A stretch of DNA of 64,000 nt from Arthrobacter sp. S39 (GTDB lineage Bacteria > Actinomycetota > Actinomycetes > Actinomycetales > Micrococcaceae): assembly GCF_004320525.1 (NCBI RefSeq), contig NZ_SIHX01000002.1, positions 521,784-585,783 on the forward strand, written 5' to 3'. Position 1 is the first letter of the stretch. Every line of letters starts with the position of its first letter. Under the pieces are notes generated by a model that saw only the letters and a program-made list of their open reading frames with translations, was not told the origin of the DNA and did not search any database. Positions 8,331-16,199 of the stretch are shown here, in pieces. The translations under genes were made by a program, and so were the position numbers.

Positions 8331-9074
8331 GTGTCCATAAACTCCGCCGCATCGACGGCCAAGATCAGCGCAGCGCTCGGTTCAGTGGGCCAGGGCTCCG
8401 TTGTCTCTGAGGTTGCCGAGCGTTTGCTGGCCTATTTCACCAGTGGTGATATCGCCGTCGGCACTCGCCTTCCGGCGGAGCGCCAGCTGGCTGCTTCCCT
8501 GGGCGTGGGCAGGTCCGCCGTGCGCGAGGCGCTCGCGGCGCTGGAGATCCTCGGGATCGTCATTGTCCGCCCGGGGTCCGGCACGTACCTCCGCGACGGC
8601 ATCTCCGAACTCCTGCCCCGCACGTTGAGCTGGGGCCTGATGCTGGGCGCGCCCCGCACGCGTGAGCTCGTGGAACTGCGGAGCGGCCTGGAGGTCCAGG
8701 CTGCGCAACTCGCCGCCGACCGGATTACTGATGAGGCGCTGGAGCGCATGCGCGGCAACCTCGCCACCATGGCTGACACCCTCGATGACCTGGCCGCCTT
8801 TGTTGAAGCGGACGCAGCCTTCCACCGCGAAATCGCCGAAAGCTCCGGTAACCAGGTCCTGCGGGAGCTCCTTCAAAGCATCCGGTCGCTGCTGCGCATC
8901 TGGGTGGACCGCGCGCTGACCGACGAAGGCCATGCGGCGTCGGCACTGAAGGAGCACGCGGAAATTTTTGCCGCCCTGGAGGCGCATGATGCCGAGGCTG
9001 TCACGAAGACTATGCGCTCGCATATGCTCACAGCTTCCCGGCGCCTGCTCGCCGGCTTCGACGCCTCGCAGTAG
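8331..9074 (+). CDS. FadR-type GntR regulator of the apionate genes
   Basis: A 247-residue transcription factor. Residues about 14-80 are the GntR winged helix (LPAERQLAASLGVGRSAVREALAALEILGIVIVRPGSGTYL). From about residue 100 follows the all-helical FCD ligand domain, with the acidic and histidine metal/ligand residues in EADAAFHREI and at SHMLTASRR. FCD regulators usually sense sugar acids or other carboxylates and repress. The gene is divergent from the importer operon and convergent with nothing. Two identical palindromes flank it, one on each side, each overlapping a promoter, so it very probably represses both transcription units. GTG at 8331 is chosen over the in-frame codon at 8223 because protein-like sequence and the TACGCT box begin there. 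Confidence 0.88.
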   Translation: MSINSAASTAKISAALGSVGQGSVVSEVAERLLAYFTSGDIAVGTRLPAERQLAASLGVGRSAVREALAALEILGIVIVRPGSGTYLRDGISELLPRTLSWGLMLGAPRTRELVELRSGLEVQAAQLAADRITDEALERMRGNLATMADTLDDLAAFVEADAAFHREIAESSGNQVLRELLQSIRSLLRIWVDRALTDEGHAASALKEHAEIFAALEAHDAEAVTKTMRSHMLTASRRLLAGFDASQ

Positions 9075-9127
9075 CGCTTTTCGGACTGCTTCCTTAGCGC
9101 TGGCCGGGCTCTGTAGTCCGACTATTG

Positions 9128-9166
9128 GTCAACCGGTTGACTTGTGCGTGGCGCTGATTCCATAAT
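9128..9166 (+). promoter_or_regulatory. Promoter and operator of apnL and the dehydrogenase
   Basis: TTGACT (9137-9142), an 18-base spacer and CATAAT (9161-9166) form a strong promoter reading toward apnL. The palindrome GTCAACCGGTTGAC (9128-9141) covers the -35 box. With the flank ATTG, 18 bases are identical to the site before the MFS operon. Confidence 0.82.
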
Positions 9167-9262
9167 CGGATATGGCCTGCCTCACAGGCCCTCTTCGAGT
9201 TTGCTTCAGCAACGCCGGGCATCCGGGCCATAGCAGCCCCGGGCAAGGCAGAGAGCAGTGCC

Positions 9263-11149
9263 GTGTCTTTCCAGCCCCTGACCGATGACCAGCCCGAACC
9301 GTCCGCTTCCGTCCAGGCCCGGCTGGCACCTCCTGTCCGGGTACTGTCCGCGGGACCGTGGACTGCCCGGCTTGTGGGCGATGAGCTGGCCCACATCAGC
9401 TTTGCGGGCAGGCCGGTGCTGCGGGCCGTCAAGGCTGTTGTCCGGGACCAGGACTGGAGGACTCCGCAGCCTTCGGTCCGAAGCGTGGAGATCAAGCAGG
9501 ACGACAACGGACTGCACACGCGCTGGACCGTTGTGTTTGCCGGCTACGGGGTGGATTATGACGCCGTCCTGAGCGCCGTTTTTACTCCCGCGACGGTGGA
9601 AATTTCCTTCGAAGGTACTGCTGCGCACGGCTTCCGGAGCAACCGGATCGGCCTGGTGGTGCTCCACCCTCCCGCCGACGCGGGCAAGGACATCACTGTT
9701 GAGCACCCCGACGGCGGCAGCACGGCTTCGCAGTTTCCTCTCGATGTCAGCCCGCACCAGCCGTTGATGGACATCGCCGCCCTTGAGTGGGCCGATGCCG
9801 GCACAGCCTTCCGGCTGTCATTCACCGGTGACGTCTTTGAGACGGAGGACCAGCGGAACTGGACGGATGCCTCCTTCAAGACGTACAGCACGCCGCTGTC
9901 GCGCCCGTTTCCGGTGGACATCGCGGCCGGGGACACTGTCAGGCAGTCCGTTCTCCTGGAGGCCGCCACCCTGGAGCCGCAGGAGGCGGTGGAAGCCGCC
10001 GCCGTTGCAGCCGCTGGCGACGCCGGTGGGCCCAGGGTGGTCACCGCGCACATAGGCGGTGAATCCGGCCGGGTTCCGGCGCTGGCCGTGGTTGCCGGGC
10101 CGCAGCCGGGCTTGCTCCCCGCGATCCCCGGGCTCGACGCCATCGTGGTGGAGCTCGTTGAGGAGTCCGGAGGCGCTGGCCAATCCGAGTCTGCCGGGTC
10201 CGGCTCTGACCGGTCCGGCTGGGCTGCCCAGTTGGACGCGGCGGCGGCCGCCGCGGCAGCCGTCCACGGAGCCGGGCTGGACATCCGGGCCGTAACCGCG
10301 GACCCCGCCGGCGCAGTGGCAGAACTCGCGCCGTACCTGGCCGAAGCCAAGAGGCTCGCCGTGTTCCATCCCGCCAGCCATGTCACCGAGCCGGACAGCT
10401 GGCAGGAATTTAAGGCGTCGGTGCGTGCCGCAGGGTTCGGTGGAAGCCTCCTCGCCGGAACCCGGGCCCACTTCACGGAACTGAACCGCGACAGCAGCCG
10501 CACGCCGTCGGACGCCGACGCCCTGACGTTCAGCATCACGCCGCAGATGCACAGCACCGAGGCCGCGCACATCATCGACAGTGTGCCGATGCAGCGGCTC
10601 GCGGCCCTCAATGCGCTGCAGTTGGCGGGCGGACGGCCTGTCCACGTGGGCCCGGTGACACTGCTGCCGCGGTTCAACGCTGTGGCCACGTCCGGCGACG
10701 ATGCCGAAGCCGAAGCGGATGAACTGCAGGACCAGCCGTTCACCGCGGCGTGGATGCTGGCGAGCATCAGTGCGCTGACCCTGGACGGAGTGGCGTCCGT
10801 CAGCTACTTCGAGGCGTCCGGTCCGCGGGGGATTTCCGACGTCGATGGCCGGCTGAATCCGGCCGGTGAACTGCTGAAGCAACTCGCAGCGCTGCGGGAC
10901 TCCGTGGTGTTGTCGGTCGAGGCGGGGCAGGCGGATGCGGACGCTGTGACTTTGTACCCGGTGCAGTCACCGGAGGGTCTGGTTATTTTTGCCGGTAATC
11001 TCTCCGGCGCGGCGGTTGCCGTGGACGTCCGGCTTCCGGACGGAGCCGGCGCGGGCGACGGCGACACTGCACTTGGGCGCCTGGACCTCGGACCGTGGTC
11101 CGCCGGCGTCGTCCGTTTTCCGGCAGCCGATTTCCCGGCACCCAGCTGA
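9263..11149 (+). CDS. apnL: D-apionate lactonase
   Basis: A 628-residue cytoplasmic protein without a signal peptide. It reads as three parts: an N-terminal beta domain (to about 240) containing RNWTDASFKTY, a central TIM-barrel-like part (about 260-530), and a C-terminal beta sandwich. This order and the RNWTDASFKT segment match what I know of ApnL, which hydrolyses D-apiono-lactone to D-apionate. An alanine/serine-rich stretch near residues 300-335 looks like a loop insertion. The GTG at 9263 has only a weak ribosome binding site. The gene carries its own palindrome-controlled promoter and leads a two-gene unit with the SDR gene 63 bp downstream. Confidence 0.75.
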   Translation: MSFQPLTDDQPEPSASVQARLAPPVRVLSAGPWTARLVGDELAHISFAGRPVLRAVKAVVRDQDWRTPQPSVRSVEIKQDDNGLHTRWTVVFAGYGVDYDAVLSAVFTPATVEISFEGTAAHGFRSNRIGLVVLHPPADAGKDITVEHPDGGSTASQFPLDVSPHQPLMDIAALEWADAGTAFRLSFTGDVFETEDQRNWTDASFKTYSTPLSRPFPVDIAAGDTVRQSVLLEAATLEPQEAVEAAAVAAAGDAGGPRVVTAHIGGESGRVPALAVVAGPQPGLLPAIPGLDAIVVELVEESGGAGQSESAGSGSDRSGWAAQLDAAAAAAAAVHGAGLDIRAVTADPAGAVAELAPYLAEAKRLAVFHPASHVTEPDSWQEFKASVRAAGFGGSLLAGTRAHFTELNRDSSRTPSDADALTFSITPQMHSTEAAHIIDSVPMQRLAALNALQLAGGRPVHVGPVTLLPRFNAVATSGDDAEAEADELQDQPFTAAWMLASISALTLDGVASVSYFEASGPRGISDVDGRLNPAGELLKQLAALRDSVVLSVEAGQADADAVTLYPVQSPEGLVIFAGNLSGAAVAVDVRLPDGAGAGDGDTALGRLDLGPWSAGVVRFPAADFPAPS

Positions 11150-11212
11150 TCCGCCCCACATGCTTGCTGCCGGCTTCCGACGGCGGCGCCACCTTAGCGA
11201 AAGGAGACCCCG

Positions 11213-11968
11213 ATGGGTCTGCGTCTTGAAGGAAAAACTGCCCTGGTCACCGGGGCGGGCTCGGGGATCGGCCTGGCCGTTGCCCAACGGTTCGTCGCCG
11301 AAGGGGCCACGGTCTACTTCGCCGACATCAACGTGGAGGCTGCCGAAAAGGCCGCCGCCGCCACAGGCGCTTCCGGCGCGCACGCCCTCCGGATGGACAT
11401 TTCGGACGAGGCGAGTGTAATTGCCGCCTACGCCGCCGTGGCCGAGACCGCCAGCCTCGACGTGGTGGTGGCGAACGCCGGAGTCCAGCTGTTCGGGCAG
11501 GACGCCAAGGTGGGTGACCTGGACCTGGCCATCTGGGAGAAGACGGTCACCATCAACCAGCGCGGAGCGTTCCTCACCCTCAAGCATGCTGTCCGGGCCA
11601 TGGAAGGACACGGCGGGTCCATCATCTGCACGGGAAGCCCCACAGCCGTGGTGGCCTGCGGGCAGACCTTCACCGCATACACCAGCTCCAAGGCCGGAGT
11701 CCATGGTCTCGCAAGGGTGGTGGCGGCCGATTACGCACACGCCGGAATCCGCGTGAACATCGTGGTGCCGGGCTACACGGAAACGCCCCTGGTCCAGGCC
11801 ATCGCTGACGACCCCGTGAGCCGCGCCGGCCTGGTGGACTCCACCATGCTGGGTCGGCCCGGGACTGCAGCAGATGTGGAGGGCATCATGGTGTTCCTCG
11901 CCAGCGATGACTCCGCCTACGCCACCGGCGGGATCTTCACCGTGGACGGCGGCCTGACGGCGCTGTAG
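11213..11968 (+). CDS. Short-chain dehydrogenase, candidate D-apiose dehydrogenase
   Basis: A 251-residue classical SDR enzyme. The NAD(P) motif TGAGSGIG, NAG (VVVANAGV), the catalytic Tyr and Lys in AYTSSKAG and the PG motif after the active site are all present. An Asp at the end of beta-2 (YFADIN) suggests NAD rather than NADP. It has a strong AAAGGAG site before the ATG. No Gfo/Idh/MocA dehydrogenase, the type described for apiose oxidation, is present in the locus, so this SDR is the natural candidate for oxidising apiose to the lactone opened by ApnL. That role is inference; a sugar or polyol dehydrogenase of other specificity is possible. Its last 32 bp overlap the convergent HNH gene. 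Confidence 0.85.
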   Translation: MGLRLEGKTALVTGAGSGIGLAVAQRFVAEGATVYFADINVEAAEKAAAATGASGAHALRMDISDEASVIAAYAAVAETASLDVVVANAGVQLFGQDAKVGDLDLAIWEKTVTINQRGAFLTLKHAVRAMEGHGGSIICTGSPTAVVACGQTFTAYTSSKAGVHGLARVVAADYAHAGIRVNIVVPGYTETPLVQAIADDPVSRAGLVDSTMLGRPGTAADVEGIMVFLASDDSAYATGGIFTVDGGLTAL

Positions 11969-13532
11969 GGCGCACTCCAGCCCCGTAATCCCGTAGCAAA
12001 TCCTGTATCTGCGCCGGCCAGTGGGGTGGTTCCCAGTCCTGGTGTTCGCTTTGGTACCGGCGGCCGGTGGGTGAAATCCAGCCGGGCGGTTCGTTGGTGC
12101 TGGCGTTTGTGGGTGTCCAGGCTGTGGAGTGTTTCAGCCGGTGGTGTTTGCGGCAAAGTGACCCGAGATTGGATATACCGGTGGTCCCGCCGTCGGCCCA
12201 GGCGAGGATGTGGTCGGCTTCGTTGTCCAGGGAATGGTTGCTGCAGCCGGGAAACGAACATCTCCCGTCCCGGAGTCTGAGCCATCGCCGCATCGCAGGT
12301 GGGATCCGGTAGCTTTCCCTTCCGATTTCCAGCGGTGCGCCGTTGCGCGGATCGATGAGGACCCGGCGGAATGAGGATGCCCGGTCGGCTACGAGTTTGC
12401 GGGCCATGGAGGCGGGGATGGGGCCGTAGCCGTCGAGGTCGGCGGGTTCGTCGGTGAGGCCCATCAGGGCAAAGACCGGCACTGTCACCAGGACCTGCGC
12501 CGCCGGCGACGGAACACGGCCAGAATCGACCCCGCCAGGGGCCGGAACCAGGCCGGGCACAGCATCATCGATCCCGTCAGTGACCGGAATGCCGCCAGCC
12601 ACAGCATCATCGACCCCGTCCGTGACCGGAACACCGCCAGCCACGCCATCATCGCTGGGTCTGGTGCTGGTTCTGGTGGTCGCTAAACCTGTCCTGCTGC
12701 CGGCGGCTGCTTCCGTGCTGCCGTCCATTGGGTTGCTGGTGGTGGTGAAGCCGGCGCTGAGGAGTACTTTGGCGGCGACATCTGCCCGGAGCTGGGTCAG
12801 TGTCCTGCCCTCGGTGCGGCTTTGGAGTGCCCGGGCGGTGGCGGTGATGCCGTTCCAGATCCCGGCGGCCTGGTCCGCAGGCAGGTAGGCGCTGAGCCAG
12901 GCCATGCCGTCCCGGTCCGGGGCGTACTCCAGCCGCCGGTCCAGGAAGCTTTTGGCGTGGCGTTTCTCGATGCTGACCGGGTGGTGGCGTTCCCGCCACG
13001 TCCGGGCTTTGTGCCGGAACCGCGCCGGGACCATGTTCCCGACCGGGCACGTGGCGGGGTTGGGTGCTTCCGGGTCAAGGAAGTGGGCTTCCAACGCTGC
13101 GGCGCCGGCTGGATTCAGGCTGGCTGCCTCGTCGACCATGACCCTCGCGTGCTGCCACGACACCAACCCCTGCTCCAAAGCGGCCTGGGTCAGCGGCAGG
13201 GTGGTGGTCAGTTCGTGGGACTGGGCCAGCAGGGCAGAGGCCGAGCGTTCACTCACCGTCAGCGCACAGGCGACCTCCGCCACGACGCCCATTTCCCGGG
13301 CCAGGCGCTGATGCGGCTGCTCATCCGGAGCGGACATCGCCCGGGTTGCGTTGGCGAACCCGGCGGCGAAGCGCACTTTCCTGGCAGCCAGCATGGCCTC
13401 CATCCGGGCAGTCTCTTCGAGGCCCTCCAGGCACGCATCTGCCCGGTCACGGAGCGGGTCCGTGCCGGTGGACCCGGAGCGGCGCTCGCTGCGTTCCGCC
13501 AACACCGCCAGCGCAGCCATGGAAGCCATCAT
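11937..13532 (-). CDS. DUF222 / 13E12-type HNH endonuclease protein
   Basis: A 531-residue protein of a family that is often multicopy in Arthrobacter and mycobacteria. The N-terminal DUF222 helical region spans about residues 20-270. The C-terminal HNH nuclease core is CSFPGC, then DNEADHILAWADGGTT, SNLGSLCRKHHRLKH, with paired cysteines and the DH catalytic pair. Between them lies a low-complexity linker with a 14-residue repeat. An in-frame TAG just upstream of ATG 13532 fixes the 5' limit; ATG 13529 is equally possible. Its biological role is not established; mobility or DNA repair have been suggested for the family. It separates the two halves of the sugar locus and may be a later arrival. 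Confidence 0.85.
   Translation of the reverse strand: MMASMAALAVLAERSERRSGSTGTDPLRDRADACLEGLEETARMEAMLAARKVRFAAGFANATRAMSAPDEQPHQRLAREMGVVAEVACALTVSERSASALLAQSHELTTTLPLTQAALEQGLVSWQHARVMVDEAASLNPAGAAALEAHFLDPEAPNPATCPVGNMVPARFRHKARTWRERHHPVSIEKRHAKSFLDRRLEYAPDRDGMAWLSAYLPADQAAGIWNGITATARALQSRTEGRTLTQLRADVAAKVLLSAGFTTTSNPMDGSTEAAAGSRTGLATTRTSTRPSDDGVAGGVPVTDGVDDAVAGGIPVTDGIDDAVPGLVPAPGGVDSGRVPSPAAQVLVTVPVFALMGLTDEPADLDGYGPIPASMARKLVADRASSFRRVLIDPRNGAPLEIGRESYRIPPAMRRWLRLRDGRCSFPGCSNHSLDNEADHILAWADGGTTGISNLGSLCRKHHRLKHSTAWTPTNASTNEPPGWISPTGRRYQSEHQDWEPPHWPAQIQDLLRDYGAGVRPTAPSGRRPR
12561..12656 (-). repeat. 42-bp tandem repeat inside the HNH gene
   Basis: Copies starting at 12561 and 12603, with a partial third at 12645, encode the 14-residue unit GGIPVTDGIDDAVA in the linker. 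Because 42 is a multiple of 3, copy number can change without breaking the frame. Confidence 0.8.
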
Positions 13533-13690
13533 GGCCTACATCGAATCCACTGCTGCGGCGTTTCCCATACCCCCATCATCCTGCGACGCACCGCCAAAAA
13601 CCCCGAAGCAAATGCCCTATGTGGATAACCTCCAGCCACTCCCCAAAGCCACTTCCTGGAGGGCTTTCGGCTGCCAAGCGGGAGGGCCCC

Positions 13691-13741
13691 AAGTGTACGT
13701 TCACGCTGTCTTTGTTGGGATGGGGCCGTAAGTGTACGTTC
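13691..13741. repeat. Direct repeat AAGTGTACGTTC, 39 bp apart
   Basis: AAGTGTACGTTC occurs at 13691-13702 and 13730-13741, each followed by a purine and CGC and preceded by a GGCC tract. It lies in the 245-bp gap between two minus-strand genes (HNH and TetR), where no other gene is visible. It may be the remains of a small intergenic repeat or a pair of binding sites. Confidence 0.5.
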
Positions 13742-13777
13742 GCGCCGGGGTGTTGCGGGCAGGTGGAGGGGGAACCC

Positions 13778-14416
13778 CTAGAACTTTTCCGTGGTGATGG
13801 CCTCAAGGAACGCGACGACTTCGGCGGGCATGTCCACTGAGTCGTTGTCCAGCAGCCACTGCACCTGCAGGCCATCCATGAGGGCGGCGAGCTGGCGTGC
13901 GGCGGCGGCGGGCACGATGCCGGGACGCAACTGGCTCCGCCCGTCCAGCTCGTCAAACGCGTCGGTCATGATGCCACGGACCCAGTTGTAGCGCCGTTGG
14001 AAGTACTCGTGGGCCGGATGGTCGGGATCGGTGGCTTCAGCCGACAGGACGCAGTACAGGGCCACCAGTCCGGGGATGGTGGTGTTGTAGCGCGTGAGCT
14101 CCACCAGGCCGTGGAGCAACCCAATCCCCTGGGCAGTCAGTGCGCCCGTCCGCGCAACGGATTCCTCGTCCCTCAGGGTCAGGACAGCCTCCAGCAGGGC
14201 TTCCTTGTTGGGGAAGTGGTGCAGCAGTCCGGCCTGTGTCAGGCCCACCTTGTCGGCCACATCCTTCAGCGAACCTGCGCGGTAGCCCGACGTCGAAAAC
14301 ACCTCGAACGCCGCCGTCAGGATCTCCTGGCGGCGGGCCTCGGTCTTGGCGTAGCTGCCCCGCGGCCGGCCCCGGCGGGGTGCCTCGGCGACCGCCGTGG
14401 CAGGCGTGTCAGTCAT
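13778..14416 (-). CDS. TetR-family regulator of the glycoside uptake operon
   Basis: A 212-residue regulator. The N-terminus has a basic arm (PRRGRPRGSYAKTEARRQEIL) and the TetR helix-turn-helix SLKDVADKVGLTQAGLLHHFPNK. The C-terminal domain resembles that of regulators placed beside actinobacterial ABC sugar/peptide importers. It is divergent from the importer operon, and the 24-bp palindrome at 14515-14538 is its likely operator. The ATG at 14416 follows TAGGGT (14428-14423) by 6 bases, so the transcript may be leaderless. Confidence 0.88.
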   Translation of the reverse strand: MTDTPATAVAEAPRRGRPRGSYAKTEARRQEILTAAFEVFSTSGYRAGSLKDVADKVGLTQAGLLHHFPNKEALLEAVLTLRDEESVARTGALTAQGIGLLHGLVELTRYNTTIPGLVALYCVLSAEATDPDHPAHEYFQRRYNWVRGIMTDAFDELDGRSQLRPGIVPAAAARQLAALMDGLQVQWLLDNDSVDMPAEVVAFLEAITTEKF

Positions 14417-14456
14417 CGCATAACCCTAACAAGGTAGCTTTCGCGTGCGGAAAGCC

Positions 14457-14469
14457 AATTGGTCAACCG
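14457..14469 (+). promoter_or_regulatory. Partial GntR operator AATTGGTCAACCG upstream of the ABC operon
   Basis: Thirteen bases are identical to the left part of the palindrome before the MFS operon (AATTGGTCAACCG). The right arm (CTGTGGG) is not conserved. It may be a weak site that ties the importer to the apionate regulator. Confidence 0.5.
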
Positions 14470-14484
14470 CTGTGGGTGGCGTCA

Positions 14485-14514
14485 CATTTCGGGATGATTC
14501 AAAAATCCGAAATG
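14485..14514. promoter_or_regulatory. Imperfect inverted repeat upstream of the ABC operon
   Basis: CATTTCGGGAT (14485-14495) and ATCCGAAATG (14505-14514) pair with one bulged base and a 9-base centre. It directly abuts the TetR palindrome and may be a second regulator site. Confidence 0.45.
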
Positions 14515-14538
14515 AAAACCTAGTACCCACTAGGTTTT
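14515..14538. promoter_or_regulatory. 24-bp palindrome, likely operator of the divergent TetR
   Basis: AAAACCTAGT (14515-14524) and ACTAGGTTTT (14529-14538) are perfect 10-bp arms around ACCC, 65 bp before the binding-protein gene. The size, symmetry and place suit a TetR dimer. Confidence 0.7.
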
Positions 14539-14602
14539 CATGTTACGGTCTTTCCCAATGGCAGTCCATGGTGGACGCCACTGATCGTGAAAGGGACCAA
14601 AG

Positions 14603-16123
14603 ATGTTCCGATCCAAGCGAATGGCCGCCGTTGTTGCCGCCGTTGCCCTGAGCCTCGCCGGCTGCTCCGCCGGTGGAGATGCCACCGCAGAACAGTCCGC
14701 ACAAACCCTCACCCTCGGCGCCATCCAGTCGCCCAAGACGTTCGATGCCAGCCAGTCCGAATTCGCCAACCTCTCGCCGTTCTACCAGGCCGTCTACGAC
14801 ACCCTGCTCCGCATGCAGCCGGACGGGACGCTGGTGCCCATGCTGGCGACCGAATGGAACTACAACGCGGACAAGACCGTCCTGACCCTGAAGCTCCGCG
14901 ATGACGTGAAGTTCACTGACGGGACCGCATTCAACGCCGACGCCGCCAAACAGAACCTCGAACGCTTCAAAGCCGGGACCTCCCCGGACGCCCAGTTCCT
15001 TGCGGCGCTGAAGACGGCCACGGCCGTAGATGCCACCACCCTGGAACTGACCCTCTCCGCCCCGGATCCTGCCTTCCTGAACTACCTGTCCAAGGACGCG
15101 TCGTTCATGCAGAGCCCAAAGTCGTTCGCAAACACGGACATCGCCACCAACCCGGTCGGCTCCGGCCCGTACGTGCTGGACACCGCAGCCACTGTCACCG
15201 GAACGTCCTACACGTACAAGCGAAACCCGGACTACTGGGACAAGGACCTCGTCCACTACGACAACCTGGTCCTGAACGTCTACCTCGACCAGACGTCCCT
15301 GCTGAACGCCATCAAGTCCGGCACCCTGAACGGCGCCAACACCATTGACAACAACACGCTTACGGAGATCGAGGCTGCCGGCTACAAGGTCAATCCCCTG
15401 GCCCTGAACTGGTCCGGCCTGATCCTCTTCGACCGTGCCGGCACCACCAACCCCGCCCTCAAGGACGTCCGCGTCCGGCAGGCGCTCAACTACGCCTTCG
15501 ACACGAAGGCGCTGCTGGCCTCCATCGGCCAGGGCCACGGCGAGCTGACCGCCCAGGTGTTCCCGCCGTCGTCGGACGCCTATGACAAGTCGCTGGACTC
15601 CCGGTACGCCTACGACCCAGCCAAAGCCAAGGCACTGCTGGCCGAGGCCGGCTACGCCAGTGGCCTGACGCTGAAACTGCCGTCCTCCACCCTCCTGGGC
15701 AACACCATTCCGGCGCTGATCACCCAGCAGCTCAAGGATGTGGGCATCACCGCAGAATTCACCGACACCGGCAACAACTTCATCGCCGACCTCCTGGCAC
15801 CGAAGTACGGCGTCAGCTACATGATCCTGGAGCAGCAGTCCGACTGGCAGCTGATCAACATGAAGCTCACCCCGGGCGCCCCGTGGAACCCGTACAACTA
15901 CGAGGATCCCAAGGTGGATGAACTGGTCAACAAGGTTCACGTCGGCTCTGCGGACGAGCAGAAGTCCGCGGCCAAGGAACTGAACAAGTACATCGTGGAG
16001 CAGGCCTGGTTCGCGCCGTGGTTCCGCCCGCAGTCCAGCTTCGTCACTGACGCCAAGACCAACGTCGAGGTCCAGACGGGTAACGCCTACCCGTTCATCT
16101 GGTCCTTTACCCCCGCCTCCTAG
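14603..16123 (+). CDS. ABC importer substrate-binding lipoprotein, family 5
   Basis: A 506-residue lipoprotein. The signal peptide MFRSKRMAAVVAAVALSLAG ends in a lipobox with the lipidated Cys at residue 21. The mature part is a family 5 (DppA/OppA-type) binding protein, with TEWNYNADKTVLTLKLRDDVKFTDG, NPVGSGPYVL and YKRNPDYWDKD. Members carry peptides, nickel or oligosaccharides. Because four glycoside hydrolases follow in the same operon, an oligosaccharide or plant glycoside is the likely ligand here. AAGGGA lies upstream of the ATG. The protein sits on the outer face of the membrane and feeds the permeases encoded next. Confidence 0.9.
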   Translation: MFRSKRMAAVVAAVALSLAGCSAGGDATAEQSAQTLTLGAIQSPKTFDASQSEFANLSPFYQAVYDTLLRMQPDGTLVPMLATEWNYNADKTVLTLKLRDDVKFTDGTAFNADAAKQNLERFKAGTSPDAQFLAALKTATAVDATTLELTLSAPDPAFLNYLSKDASFMQSPKSFANTDIATNPVGSGPYVLDTAATVTGTSYTYKRNPDYWDKDLVHYDNLVLNVYLDQTSLLNAIKSGTLNGANTIDNNTLTEIEAAGYKVNPLALNWSGLILFDRAGTTNPALKDVRVRQALNYAFDTKALLASIGQGHGELTAQVFPPSSDAYDKSLDSRYAYDPAKAKALLAEAGYASGLTLKLPSSTLLGNTIPALITQQLKDVGITAEFTDTGNNFIADLLAPKYGVSYMILEQQSDWQLINMKLTPGAPWNPYNYEDPKVDELVNKVHVGSADEQKSAAKELNKYIVEQAWFAPWFRPQSSFVTDAKTNVEVQTGNAYPFIWSFTPAS

Positions 16124-16129
16124 CGGACA

Positions 16130-16171
16130 GCTGCCGGATCGGGCCGCATCGCAGCGGTCCGGTCCGGCAGC
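16130..16171 (+). other. Stem-loop between binding-protein and permease genes
   Basis: GCTGCCGGA (16130-16138) and TCCGGCAGC (16163-16171) pair, with a further inner CCGC/GCGG stem. Such loops after binding-protein genes commonly stabilise the upstream mRNA so that more binding protein than permease is made. Confidence 0.65.
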
Positions 16172-16199
16172 TTCAGGAACCTTCCTTAAGGATTTTCGA

